From assembly GCA_039024435.1 (NCBI GenBank), contig JBCCQH010000001.1:124001-188000 (forward strand): a stretch of 64,000 bases of DNA, written 5' to 3'. This DNA comes from JBCCQH01 sp039024435 (lineage in GTDB: Bacteria; Bacteroidota; Bacteroidia; J057; JADKCL01). A program made the translations under genes and the position numbers. Under the pieces are notes generated by a model. That model was not told the origin of the DNA, searched no databases, and saw only the letters and a list, made by a program, of their open reading frames with translations. Shown here piece by piece: positions 51,012 to 60,132 of the stretch; the stretch's first letter is position 1; each line of letters opens with the position of its first letter.

Positions 51012-52407
51012 GTTCTTGTTCCTTTTCCTCGATCCAGGCCCGCTCGGTCAGGATTTCTGCTTGCTCCACCGCTTTGCGGAAATCGGACCGTGCCCGGGGG
51101 TCGAGCGGCTTGAGGTTGATGAGCCGATTCAGAAGCCGGGCAAAATTCTGGTAGTTTTTCTTGTGATAGGTGAGGATGCCTTTGCGCTGCAACAGTTGCC
51201 GGAAGTTGTGCAAGCCGAAGTCGATCAGCTTCACTTCCCCCAATTCGTACCAGGACTTGAGCAAAGTGACTGTGGCATCGAGCCGGGTAAAGGTGTCTTT
51301 GACTTGCAGATTGCGCAGGATGCGGGCTGCCGCCCGGTAGTCCCGCCGGGCAAAGTGCAGCTTGGCGAGGTTGTAAAAGTAAAAGTCACGCGCGTATTCC
51401 TTGCTGACCTCGGCCCGGTAGCGGTAATTGAAGTCCTGCACCCAATCGAACTCCCCCAGCTTGATCCCGGCCGAGACGATGTTTTTGTAGGTCCAGGGCG
51501 GCAGCTTCCCGTTGTCGAAAAGCAGTTTGTCGTCCAGTGAGCCCCGGTACAGTTCAAACACCTCTCGGAGATATTCCAACTGGCCGGTATTGATCTGCTT
51601 GATGCAGTAATTGATGGCCATAACGTAGACGAACCGCATCTCTTCCAGGTCAATCGAGGGCCCCTGTTCCCGCAGCAGTTGGCGGACTTCCCGAAAGTGG
51701 GCCGCGTGGTTGTCCCCGGTCAGCAGTCGGTAACAGGCGTAGTACAACCGTACCACTGGCGAATGCACCAATTCCGAGGCTTCCACGTGCCGCACCACTT
51801 CTTCCAGCAGCCCGAGGTCGTACTGCACATCGAAGAGCTTGCGGTGGCTGATGATGATGCAGGCTTGCTTGAGCTTGTTGACCACATAGTAGGCATCAAA
51901 TTCATCTGAGAGGTGCTGAAAAAGGCCCTGCATATTGGGGTGGCGGTCCTCCGAGCGGTTGAACTCCTCCATTAGGAGCTGGTAGTTAAAGTGGTGGTGA
52001 TCCGGTCCGAGGCGCGGCTGCCGTTGCGACTTTTGTCGGCTTTTTTTCAGGGTAGACTGGAAGGCACCCGGCAGGTTACGGCGGCCGTATTCGCGGAGCA
52101 ATTGCACTTGGTACTGGTCCTCCTCCCGGCGAAAGGCTTCGTAGGCTACCATATCTTCGATGAGTCGCACCAGATACGACATGACGTGGCGCAGGCGCAG
52201 ATCGGTATAGGTTTCGCCGGGAAAAATCGTGGCGTGAGCGTCCGTTTTCGTTGCTTCCGCCGGATTTTCGGCTTCGATCAGCCAGTCGCAGAGGGCGATC
52301 ACGTCGCGGTGTTGGTTGTGGTAGGGCGAGCGCACAAACTGCGCCAATCGCTTGCGTTCGCGTTCGGAAAGGGATTGCCACAACTTGAGGAGCTTGGTTT
52401 TCTTCAT
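51004..52407 (-). CDS. Conserved helical (TPR-like) protein of unknown function
   Basis: From ATG 52407 the product has 467 residues, rich in helices with basic and aromatic residues (LLKLWQSLSERERKRLAQFVRSPYHNQ at the start, then repeated helix pairs such as FYFYNLAKLHFARRDYRAAARILRNL). This looks like a degenerate TPR/HAT solenoid. I recognise the N-terminal 'FxxSPYHN' block from uncharacterised Bacteroidota proteins but no function. No signal peptide. It is divergent from the T9SS cargo gene at 52539. Confidence 0.82.
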   Translation of the reverse strand: MKKTKLLKLWQSLSERERKRLAQFVRSPYHNQHRDVIALCDWLIEAENPAEATKTDAHATIFPGETYTDLRLRHVMSYLVRLIEDMVAYEAFRREEDQYQVQLLREYGRRNLPGAFQSTLKKSRQKSQRQPRLGPDHHHFNYQLLMEEFNRSEDRHPNMQGLFQHLSDEFDAYYVVNKLKQACIIISHRKLFDVQYDLGLLEEVVRHVEASELVHSPVVRLYYACYRLLTGDNHAAHFREVRQLLREQGPSIDLEEMRFVYVMAINYCIKQINTGQLEYLREVFELYRGSLDDKLLFDNGKLPPWTYKNIVSAGIKLGEFDWVQDFNYRYRAEVSKEYARDFYFYNLAKLHFARRDYRAAARILRNLQVKDTFTRLDATVTLLKSWYELGEVKLIDFGLHNFRQLLQRKGILTYHKKNYQNFARLLNRLINLKPLDPRARSDFRKAVEQAEILTERAWIEEKEQELK

Positions 52408-52538
52408 GGTGACGGGAAATGAATGCGCTCCCGCCCAAAATACAGCAATTCTCGGGGAATCGATTTTCTCTTTTTCCGGCCGGGGAATTGCGCTATTTTG
52501 CTGGATAAAATCGATCAAACTGAGCGACCGCCAATCTT

Positions 52539-55451
52539 ATGCGAATCTTTAGAGCGATGTTATCGGGCGTTTGGCTCGCCTTGTTGATGGGTATATCCGC
52601 CGCTCTGTTTGGGCAAGGGTGGGTGCGCAGTTTCGGCGACAACCGCGAAGACAACTTTCGGGCGGTTTATCCGCTGCCTTCGGGCAACTTGCTGGGTGCC
52701 GGAATCATCGAACCCCCAACCTCTCTGGATTGGGATCCCTATTTTCAGGTGATTGACCGGCAGGGAGACGGCCTGTCCAGCCGCACCTTTCTTTATCCGG
52801 ACCGCCAAATTATCCATGACATTGACGCGCTGCCGGGGGGAGGCTTTATTGCCGGAGGCCAGACAAATCTGATTGGTTCCACTGGGGCCGAGGTGCAATT
52901 TCTCACCCGGCTCGACGCCAATCTGGATACCGTTTGGGTACGGGAACGCAATGGGCCGGGGGACGACGCCCGGATTTACACCGTCCTCGCTCTGCCGGAT
53001 ACGAGCACCCTCGTCGCCGGATCTGCGGACTTTTCCGCGGGCAGTGAGCAAGCGTTTATCATGCGCTACGACCAGAACGGGGATCCGCTCCCGGTCTTTA
53101 CTGTTTTTGGCGGCAGTGGAGCCGATTTCTTCAACGATATGGTCCGCTTGCCCAGTGGCAACGTGATTCTGGTCGGACGCAGTGACAGCACCGGAACGAC
53201 TTTTGATATCCTCCTGGTCCGCGCCGACATCCAGGGCAATCTCCTCAACACCTACAAGATCAGTACGCCGGACCGCGAGTACGGAAATGCGGTCCACCTG
53301 CTGCCGAACGGTGAATTGTTGATCGCGGGCTATTTCGCCGACTCCCAACTCAACCAGCAGGCCCTCCTCTACCGGGTCGACACCCTAGGCAATGTCCTCT
53401 GGAGCCAGACCTACGGGGGCGCCGGCATCCAGGAGTTCTTCGATGTGGATGTCCTCCCCAACGGCAACATCGCCCTGACCGGACGCACCAGTGCGGGCCT
53501 GACCACCGACCAAAACCTTTGGCTGGTGCTCACCGATCCGCTGGGCAATCTGCTCTGGGACCAGACCTACGGCAAAACCGGAGAAGACATTGGCTACGCG
53601 GTCCACGGCGCGGCGGACGATGAAATATACGCCTTGGGAGCCGAAAACATTGGCTCGGCGGCCGACGCTTTGGTGGTGCGCACCGACAGTACCGGGGCCG
53701 CCTTTGACAGCCAGTACGGGGGCAATCTTTACCACTCCCTCGACGGCGATTGCACCCGCGATGTCGGCGACCCCAACCTTACCAACTGGCTGGTGGAGAT
53801 CCCCGCCCTCAATGCCTTTGCCATCACCGACGCCAACGGCGATTTCCTGATCGACGTGCCCCTGGGCACCTATACCCTTTCGTTTACGCCTCCTCCGGGG
53901 CCAGGGTGGAGCTTTATCCCCGGATGTCCCGCCGGGGATACCACGATCACGATCCTGCAGCCCTGTTCAGTGATCGACACCAGCCGGTTTCGCTTCAAGC
54001 AGTTAAATGCCTGTCCGGCGATGGCGATTGATCTGACGCCGGCTTTTGTCTTGCGCTGCGATACCGCGCGGTACTTTGTGGATTACTGCAACGACGGGAG
54101 CCTGGACGCCACGCCTGCGCGCATCGAAATCGATCTGGATACGACCCTGACGTTTTTGGGTACGACTTTTTCCGGAACTTTCTCCCAGATGGGGCAGACC
54201 CTCATTTTTTCCCTGGGTACCGTGGCCGCCGGAGATTGCGGGAGCTTTTCTTTCGATGCGTTTGTGGATTGCAACGTCCAGTTGGGCTCCGCTCAGTGCG
54301 CAGTGGCGCGTATTTTCCCGGATACCACTTGTGCCGATACCACTGGCTGGGACGGTTCGGAACTGGGGGGCAAAATCGACTGTCTGCCGACCGATTCGGT
54401 GCGCTTTACTTTGGAAAATCTGGGGACGGGCACGATGCTGGCCCCGGGCGGGGTGTCCGTGGTCGAGGACAACATCATGCGTTTTGCCGACCCCAATATC
54501 CTGCTGAACGGGGGCCAAGCGGATACCCTGGTGACCTTCCCCGCCAATGGCGAGACCTGGATCATGAAAGTGTACAACAGCCCGGGTCATCCGGTCATCC
54601 AAGAGTACGCCATCTTTATCGAAGGCTGCGGGGCCGATTCTGCCCAGCCGGCTTCTACGGGCTACGCGACGGGAATTTCTCCACAAAATGACAGTGCTAC
54701 CGTTTCGGTGGATTGCCGCCTGGGCGTGGATACGCTGGCCCGCCTCGCCAAGGCCGCAATCCCGGTGGGTTTGGGGCCGCTGCACATCGTGGAATTGGTG
54801 GATGAAGTCGAGTATTCTATCCGCTACATCAACCAGGGCGCGGACACCGTGGCCAAGATCAACATCCTCGACACGCTGTCTTCTCTGCTCGATTGGTCTA
54901 CCGTCACCACCGGTGTTGCGAGTCACCCCTACCAGTTTTCCCAGGGGCCGAATGGAGTGCTCGAGTGGAGTTTTCCCGACATTGACCTGCCGCCGGATGA
55001 CGATGACCGCTTCGGATCGGTGCTCATGCTCAAATTTCGGGTGGCAATTGATCCCGATTCCGCCAATCTGGGCCAGACCATCTTCAATACGGCCTGGTTG
55101 ATCGAGAACAACAACCTGCCCGGTCGCCCCACCAATTCGACCTTCCACCAACTGGGGCCGATTCTGACCGGCATTTGGGAGCAGAAGCCGCACCCATTGG
55201 CGAAGATTATTGCGTATCCGAATCCGTTTTCGGAGCGGGTGAATTTTGCCCTGGGCGGTCAGTACTATTCCGAATTGCGGCTGGAATTGTACGGATTGGA
55301 CGGGCGAAGGCTGCGGGTGGTGGACAGCCGGGATGGATACGCCCTGACCCTGTACCGGGCGGGGCTGGCTCCGGGCGTATACGCGTTTCGCATCACCGCG
55401 GAAGGGCGCCCCATTGGGCGGGGCAAGGTCATGGTACGCGCGGACCGGTAA
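52539..55451 (+). CDS. T9SS-exported protein with beta-propeller-like N-terminus and DUF11/DUF7619-type domains
   Basis: The 970-residue protein has a signal peptide (1-26, ...AALFGQ). Residues 27-400 contain repeated blades of the form VHLLPNGELLIAGYFADSQ and DVLPNGNIALTGRTSAG, as in delta-60/WD-like propellers of surface proteins. A small CarboxypepD-like domain (about 400-460), two DUF11-like modules and a DUF7619-like region (TLARLAKAAIPVGL...) follow. The T9SS tail starts at IIAYPNPFSERVNF. It may be a surface or released adhesion protein. Transcribed alone, with a divergent promoter shared with the 52407 gene. Confidence 0.87.
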   Translation: MRIFRAMLSGVWLALLMGISAALFGQGWVRSFGDNREDNFRAVYPLPSGNLLGAGIIEPPTSLDWDPYFQVIDRQGDGLSSRTFLYPDRQIIHDIDALPGGGFIAGGQTNLIGSTGAEVQFLTRLDANLDTVWVRERNGPGDDARIYTVLALPDTSTLVAGSADFSAGSEQAFIMRYDQNGDPLPVFTVFGGSGADFFNDMVRLPSGNVILVGRSDSTGTTFDILLVRADIQGNLLNTYKISTPDREYGNAVHLLPNGELLIAGYFADSQLNQQALLYRVDTLGNVLWSQTYGGAGIQEFFDVDVLPNGNIALTGRTSAGLTTDQNLWLVLTDPLGNLLWDQTYGKTGEDIGYAVHGAADDEIYALGAENIGSAADALVVRTDSTGAAFDSQYGGNLYHSLDGDCTRDVGDPNLTNWLVEIPALNAFAITDANGDFLIDVPLGTYTLSFTPPPGPGWSFIPGCPAGDTTITILQPCSVIDTSRFRFKQLNACPAMAIDLTPAFVLRCDTARYFVDYCNDGSLDATPARIEIDLDTTLTFLGTTFSGTFSQMGQTLIFSLGTVAAGDCGSFSFDAFVDCNVQLGSAQCAVARIFPDTTCADTTGWDGSELGGKIDCLPTDSVRFTLENLGTGTMLAPGGVSVVEDNIMRFADPNILLNGGQADTLVTFPANGETWIMKVYNSPGHPVIQEYAIFIEGCGADSAQPASTGYATGISPQNDSATVSVDCRLGVDTLARLAKAAIPVGLGPLHIVELVDEVEYSIRYINQGADTVAKINILDTLSSLLDWSTVTTGVASHPYQFSQGPNGVLEWSFPDIDLPPDDDDRFGSVLMLKFRVAIDPDSANLGQTIFNTAWLIENNNLPGRPTNSTFHQLGPILTGIWEQKPHPLAKIIAYPNPFSERVNFALGGQYYSELRLELYGLDGRRLRVVDSRDGYALTLYRAGLAPGVYAFRITAEGRPIGRGKVMVRADR

Positions 55452-55523
55452 ATTTTTTTCCGCCGAATTAAACCCTTGCCCAGGGAATCAGTCCAACTTG
55501 CAAGACCCTCGATTTTACTTCTT

Positions 55524-56831
55524 ATGCGCAGATTTCGCCTCTCCCTGTTGTCGGTGCTGCTGGCCGTTTTCTCGGTCGGTTCGACCCATTCCCAGATGTA
55601 TTTTCCCCCGCTGACCGGCAATCAGTGGGACACTATTCCGATCAGTGATCTGGGCTGGTGCCAGGACAGTGTCGACGCGCTGCTCGATTACTTGGAAGCC
55701 CAAAATACCAAGTCGTTTGTGGTGCTCAAGGACGGCAGGGTCGTCGTTGAGCATTATTTTGGAACCTACACGCAGGATTCAGTTTGGTACTGGGCCTCGG
55801 CGGGGAAGAGTCTGCTGGGCTTCCTCGTCGGGTGCGCGCAGGAAGACGGCTTTCTTGACATCAATGCCCGCACCGATCAGTACATGGGGACGGGGTGGTC
55901 CCAGGCTCCACCGACCAAGGAAGCCTTGATCAAGGTTTTTCACCACTTGAGCATGACCACCGGGCTGGACGAGGGCGTGCCCGATCCCGACTGCTATGCG
56001 GATACCTGTTTTCAGTACCTTGTCGATGCCGGCACCCGCTGGGCTTACCACAACGGTCCCTACCGATTTTTGCAGCCCTTGCTTGAGGCGGTGACTGGCA
56101 ATAGCTTGAATAGTATCACTCTGAACCGGGTCGGGTTGCGCATCGGAATGGGTGGATTTTGGTTCAACCATGTCCGATTCGGCACGGCGCGAGACATGGC
56201 GCGTTTTGGGCTGCTGACCCTCAATCAGGGAATCTGGGACAATGATACCCTCCTCCACGACACCGCTTACTTCAACGCGATGGTGCGCCCTTCCCAGACG
56301 CTCAATCGGTCTTATGGCTACCTCTGGTGGCTGAATGGCCAGGGCACCTTCATGGTGCCGGGCAGCCAGTTGGTGATTCCGTTTGACCTTATCCCGAATG
56401 CGCCGGCGGACATGTACGCGGCGCTCGGTCTCAACGACCAAAAAATCTACGTGGTGCCCAGCGAAAGCTTAGTGGTGGTACGCCAGGGGAACGACGCCGG
56501 GGTGATCTCGCCGGCGGTGTCTTCTTTTGACGATGAGCTTTGGGGTCGACTGTCGAATCTTTCTTGCGCGGTTGCAATTTCCCCGCAGCCGACTGCAACT
56601 TGGCACATTTCCCCCAATCCGGTGTCCGAGCGTTTGCGCATCCACGGCCTTTCCCCCGGGAATACCGAAGTAGCTTTGTATACGGTCACGGGAAAGCAGG
56701 CAAATCATTTTTCGGCCCTGGCTTCTGGGCAGGTGCTTGAAATCAAGGTAGCCGGCTTGGTTCCCGGGATTTACCTCGCGGAGGTCTCCCAGGCTGGCCG
56801 TACGGAGCGGATGAAAGTTTGGGTTCGGTAG
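55524..56831 (+). CDS. Secreted serine hydrolase (beta-lactamase class C-like) with T9SS tail
   Basis: ATG 55524 gives 435 residues with a signal peptide (MRRFRLSLLSVLLAVFSVGSTHSQ). The beta-lactamase/transpeptidase-like domain has the SxxK nucleophile motif in WASAGKSL (Ser92, Lys95) and a YxN-like motif in AYHNGPY. The T9SS tail follows (WHISPNPVSERLRI...). Such class C-like proteins act as esterases or D-aminopeptidases as often as beta-lactamases, so resistance is not implied. It is the gene after the 52539 cargo gene (72-bp gap) and converges on the 56846 gene. Confidence 0.87.
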   Translation: MRRFRLSLLSVLLAVFSVGSTHSQMYFPPLTGNQWDTIPISDLGWCQDSVDALLDYLEAQNTKSFVVLKDGRVVVEHYFGTYTQDSVWYWASAGKSLLGFLVGCAQEDGFLDINARTDQYMGTGWSQAPPTKEALIKVFHHLSMTTGLDEGVPDPDCYADTCFQYLVDAGTRWAYHNGPYRFLQPLLEAVTGNSLNSITLNRVGLRIGMGGFWFNHVRFGTARDMARFGLLTLNQGIWDNDTLLHDTAYFNAMVRPSQTLNRSYGYLWWLNGQGTFMVPGSQLVIPFDLIPNAPADMYAALGLNDQKIYVVPSESLVVVRQGNDAGVISPAVSSFDDELWGRLSNLSCAVAISPQPTATWHISPNPVSERLRIHGLSPGNTEVALYTVTGKQANHFSALASGQVLEIKVAGLVPGIYLAEVSQAGRTERMKVWVR

Positions 56832-56845
56832 AGAAAGCGGCCGCT

Positions 56846-58372
56846 TTACAGCACCACGACTTTTCGTTTGACCGCAAAGTCGCCGTTGCGGAGTTCGAGG
56901 AAGTAGATCCCTTTCACCACCGATCCCAGGTCAATCGGCAGGGCCGAATAGCCCACCCGCGCTTTCAGGGTGCCGGAAAACAGTTCGTGGTGCAGGACAT
57001 CGTACACGTGGACATCGAGTTCTTGCTGCAAGCTGGACTCGACCCGCAGTTCAAAACGCCCCTGATTGGGATTGGGGTAGACTTCCACCTCGTGGACGTG
57101 CAGACCGGCTTCCTGATTGATGCGGGCAGAGGGGAAGAGGACATTGTTCAGGATCAGGCGGTAGCCCGGGGAGTTGCGATGCTTATTGATATTGGGGGCC
57201 GCCTCGCCGATGAAGTGGTGGTAGTCCTCGGGGTCGTGGCCTCCGAGGAACGCCCAGGAGCCTTGGCCCAGATTGCCGTGGATGTACCGCGATTCTCCTT
57301 TTTCCTTGAAATCCGCGAGGACATCCACGCCTTCCTTGAGCAAGCTGGTGCGGAAAGCCGTCGTTTGACCGGCAAATCCTTTGATCTGCTGGGTGTGGTT
57401 TTGGCAGAGCATCGCCAGTTGCGGCTGCTCGGTTGCGGGAAATTGGTGCAACGCGAAAAAATCTTCGTGGATCTGCACCCGGCGACCAAAATTCGCGTCG
57501 ATGTTCGAAAACTCGTTGACCAGGGGATTGACGATGAGCATGAAATCTTTAAAAGCAACCGTTTCGGAAAAGTCCAGCTTGCCCTCATACTCCCGGTCTC
57601 CGGGGGTGCCGTCGTACATCTCATCCACGAAGTCAAACTTCCGGGCGGAAAGCGAAATGTCGTAGGTATCCGCCGCCGAACACATCGCGAAGAAGCAACC
57701 TCCGTGCTTCATGAAGGATTTGATCCGCAAGGCGATGTCAATCTTCATCTCCCGCACACTGCTGAATCCGTAGTGGGCCGCGGTGGTTTTCATCGAACCG
57801 ACCATGTTTTGGTACCAATCTTCTTCCGCAAAATGCCGTTCAAATTTGCCGAACTGCCCGGTGAAGTCCTCGTGGTGGACGTGCAGCCAGTCAAAGTTCT
57901 TCAATCCACCGTCCAGCACTTCGGAATCAAAAATCTTAGTGAAGGGAATGCCCGCGTAACTGAGGACATTGGCGACCGCATCGTCCCATTCGCCATCGTC
58001 CACAAGCGGGCCGTACACCGCAATTCGGGGGGCGCGGTCCAGCACCACTGCTTCTTGCATCGGGTCCTTGAGGATCTGACCCATCAATTCGGCGGCGCTT
58101 TCGTCGCGCAGGTACTCGAAGAAAATAGCCTCTTCCAGCAAATTATCACCCACGCCTTCCGGCTCCCCGGAATTCGCTTCCTGAAAGAGAAAGGAGCCTC
58201 CCCGGTGGTTCAGCAGCCAGTTGACCTCGGTGCCTTTTTCCAGCAGCGAGTACACGTAACCGTACGCGCGCAGGTGATCGGTTTGGACCTGGTCCATCGG
58301 CAGGAGTACATAACGGGCAGGAAGTAGACCGGCGCAGCCGAGCGCCAGGAGGAAAAAAAGTAAGCGTTTCAT
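56846..58372 (-). CDS. Secreted protein annotated in relatives as 'asparagine synthetase B', with T9SS tail
   Basis: From ATG 58372 the 508-residue protein begins with a signal peptide (MKRLLFFLLALGCAGLLPA). The start of the mature part, YVLLPMDQVQTDHLRAYGYVYSLL followed by VNWLLNHRGGSFLF, is typical of a Bacteroidota family that databases often name asparagine synthetase B; I see no glutamine amidotransferase or ATP-pyrophosphatase motif, so that name is probably wrong. The body has a GATase/DUF4159-like pattern (FMKHGGCFFAMCSAADTYD). The C-terminus is a T9SS tail (VEVYPNPNQGRFELRV). Function unknown. Confidence 0.82.
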   Translation of the reverse strand: MKRLLFFLLALGCAGLLPARYVLLPMDQVQTDHLRAYGYVYSLLEKGTEVNWLLNHRGGSFLFQEANSGEPEGVGDNLLEEAIFFEYLRDESAAELMGQILKDPMQEAVVLDRAPRIAVYGPLVDDGEWDDAVANVLSYAGIPFTKIFDSEVLDGGLKNFDWLHVHHEDFTGQFGKFERHFAEEDWYQNMVGSMKTTAAHYGFSSVREMKIDIALRIKSFMKHGGCFFAMCSAADTYDISLSARKFDFVDEMYDGTPGDREYEGKLDFSETVAFKDFMLIVNPLVNEFSNIDANFGRRVQIHEDFFALHQFPATEQPQLAMLCQNHTQQIKGFAGQTTAFRTSLLKEGVDVLADFKEKGESRYIHGNLGQGSWAFLGGHDPEDYHHFIGEAAPNINKHRNSPGYRLILNNVLFPSARINQEAGLHVHEVEVYPNPNQGRFELRVESSLQQELDVHVYDVLHHELFSGTLKARVGYSALPIDLGSVVKGIYFLELRNGDFAVKRKVVVL

Positions 58373-58443
58373 GCAGTTGATTGATGAAGATTGACGGGAA
58401 TAAAAATACAAAGCCTGCTTCCCGATTGCAACCACAATCCTTC

Positions 58444-58451
58444 TATCTTTG
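58444..58451 (+). promoter_or_regulatory. -7 box (TATCTTTG) for the ECF sigma gene
   Basis: TATCTTTG ends 6 nt before the ATG at 58458. A TTG 15 nt upstream of the box is closer than the usual 19 nt. Transcription would be nearly leaderless. Confidence 0.45.
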
Positions 58452-58457
58452 TGGCGG

Positions 58458-59042
58458 ATGTCTAGCCTGACCCGCACCGAAATCGTGCAGCGATTGCGCA
58501 ATGGAGACCGCGGGGCCTTCGAAGCCCTGTTTCGGGAGCACTATGCAGTGATGGTGCGGTTTGCCCGCAAATTCATTTCCGATCCCGCCGAAGCTGAGGA
58601 AGTGGTCCAAGACCTCTTCGTTCAGCTCTGGGAAAAACGCAACCAACTCAAACTGAACACCTCGATTCGCTCCTACTTGTTCACGGCGGTGCGCAACCGC
58701 TGCCTGAATGCGATCAAGCACCAAAAAGTACGGGACCAGCATGCGGAAGCGGTGCGCAATGCCACCCCCAGGCGTGAAGCCGATGCCTCGGAGTCCCTGG
58801 AAGCGGCCGAGTTGCAGGTGCGCATCCAGGGGGCGATTGAGAAATTGCCGACCCGCTGTCGGGAAGTCTTTGTGTTGAGCCGGTTTGAGGGCAAAAAGTA
58901 CCAAGAGATTGCCGAGCAGCTTGCGATTTCGCCGCGGACGGTCGAAACCCAGATCGGGAAGGCGCTGAAGCTATTGCGGCGCGACCTGGCGGACTACTTG
59001 CCGGCGCTCATGTACTTGATTATGTGGGAGGCAGGCCAATGA
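58458..59042 (+). CDS. ECF RNA polymerase sigma factor (Bacteroidota family)
   Basis: ATG 58458 gives 194 residues. Sigma region 2 is clear (ALFREHYAVMVRFARKFISDP...EVVQDLFVQLWEKR) and so is region 4 (IEKLPTRCREVFVLSRFEGKKYQEIAEQLAISPRTVETQIGKAL). Region 3 and 1.1 are absent, as in ECF factors. In Bacteroidota such factors are controlled by a FecR-type anti-sigma factor, whose gene follows after 88 bp, and turn on surface-protein genes. A TTG at 58449 is inside the promoter box and is not the start. Confidence 0.95.
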   Translation: MSSLTRTEIVQRLRNGDRGAFEALFREHYAVMVRFARKFISDPAEAEEVVQDLFVQLWEKRNQLKLNTSIRSYLFTAVRNRCLNAIKHQKVRDQHAEAVRNATPRREADASESLEAAELQVRIQGAIEKLPTRCREVFVLSRFEGKKYQEIAEQLAISPRTVETQIGKALKLLRRDLADYLPALMYLIMWEAGQ

Positions 59043-59130
59043 AATGCCCGACGTATATCCGGGCCGCTCGGAAAAAACCGAAAAAACCTTGCGGAGCGTA
59101 AGGGTAGACCGGCGCTGAGTTGTCATCAGG

Positions 59131-60132
59131 ATGGAAGCAATGGACGAGCAATTCGAACATAGCGTGGATTACGAGCTGTTGGGCCGCTATTTTGCCGGGG
59201 AAGCCACGGAGGAAGAGCGGACCGAGGCCGAGCAATGGATTGCCGCTTCGGACGCCAACCAGATGACCTTTGCGGCGCTGACCCAGATTTGGGAGGAAGC
59301 GAGCGATCCGGCGGCCGAGCCCCCGGTAGACGTAGACCGGGCCTGGCAATCCGTCGCGGCCCGCACCCCAACCGAGGAATTGGGCCCCCGTCGGGGGCCT
59401 TGGCTGCGCCTCGCGGCGGCGGTGGTGGTGGCGGTCGGGCTGGGGCTGCTGGCCTGGCGCTACCTCGGCGGTCCGGGAACCCCCGGGATGCAGACCTGGG
59501 CGGCGGGCGAGACCCCCCGCACCGATACCCTGCCCGACGGCTCCGTCGTCACTTTGAATGCGGGAGCCCGCCTGGAATTTCCCGGGCGCTTTGCCGCGGC
59601 CGAGCGGACGGTCACCCTAAGTGGCGAAGCGTTCTTCGCGGTCGCGCACAATCCGCAAAAACCCTTTGTCGTGCGGGCCGGGTACGCTCGGGTGCGGGTG
59701 CTGGGAACCTCTTTCAGCGTGCGCAGTGCGCCGGAAAAGGTAGCGGTCGTGGTGGCCACCGGAAAAGTGAAGCTGTCGGCCCCGGACAAAGCTCCAGGCC
59801 AAGCTGTGGTACTTGAACCGGGGCAGCGTGGCGATTTTGACCGGCAGCAAGCCCGGGTCGAAAAGACGGAAAATACCGACGCCAATTACCTTTACTGGAA
59901 GGATCACCGACTGGTGTTCCGGGATTCACCACTGCGCGAAGTCGCGGCCGAACTGGAAGAGGTATTTGGGGCACAGGTTCAGTTGCGCGGCGATGCGATT
60001 GGGAACTGCCCGCTATCCACCACGTTTGAAGATTTGTCCATTGAGTCCATCCTCAAAATCATCGCAGAAACATTTAACCTGGAGGTGACTCAAGATGCCA
60101 ACATCTACACTTTGCAAGGCGAAGGTTGCTGA
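59131..60132 (+). CDS. FecR-type anti-sigma factor
   Basis: The 333-residue protein has a cytoplasmic helical N-terminus that would bind the sigma factor (ELLGRYFAGEATEEERTEAEQWI), one membrane segment (LRLAAAVVVAVGLGLLAWRYL), the FecR domain (TDTLPDGSVVTLNAGARLEFP...VLGTSFSVR) and a C-terminal DUF4974 domain (LREVAAELEEVFGAQVQL). It transmits a signal from the outer membrane to the ECF sigma factor. Its end overlaps the next gene by 38 nt, which couples it to the STN-domain protein. Confidence 0.94.
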   Translation: MEAMDEQFEHSVDYELLGRYFAGEATEEERTEAEQWIAASDANQMTFAALTQIWEEASDPAAEPPVDVDRAWQSVAARTPTEELGPRRGPWLRLAAAVVVAVGLGLLAWRYLGGPGTPGMQTWAAGETPRTDTLPDGSVVTLNAGARLEFPGRFAAAERTVTLSGEAFFAVAHNPQKPFVVRAGYARVRVLGTSFSVRSAPEKVAVVVATGKVKLSAPDKAPGQAVVLEPGQRGDFDRQQARVEKTENTDANYLYWKDHRLVFRDSPLREVAAELEEVFGAQVQLRGDAIGNCPLSTTFEDLSIESILKIIAETFNLEVTQDANIYTLQGEGC

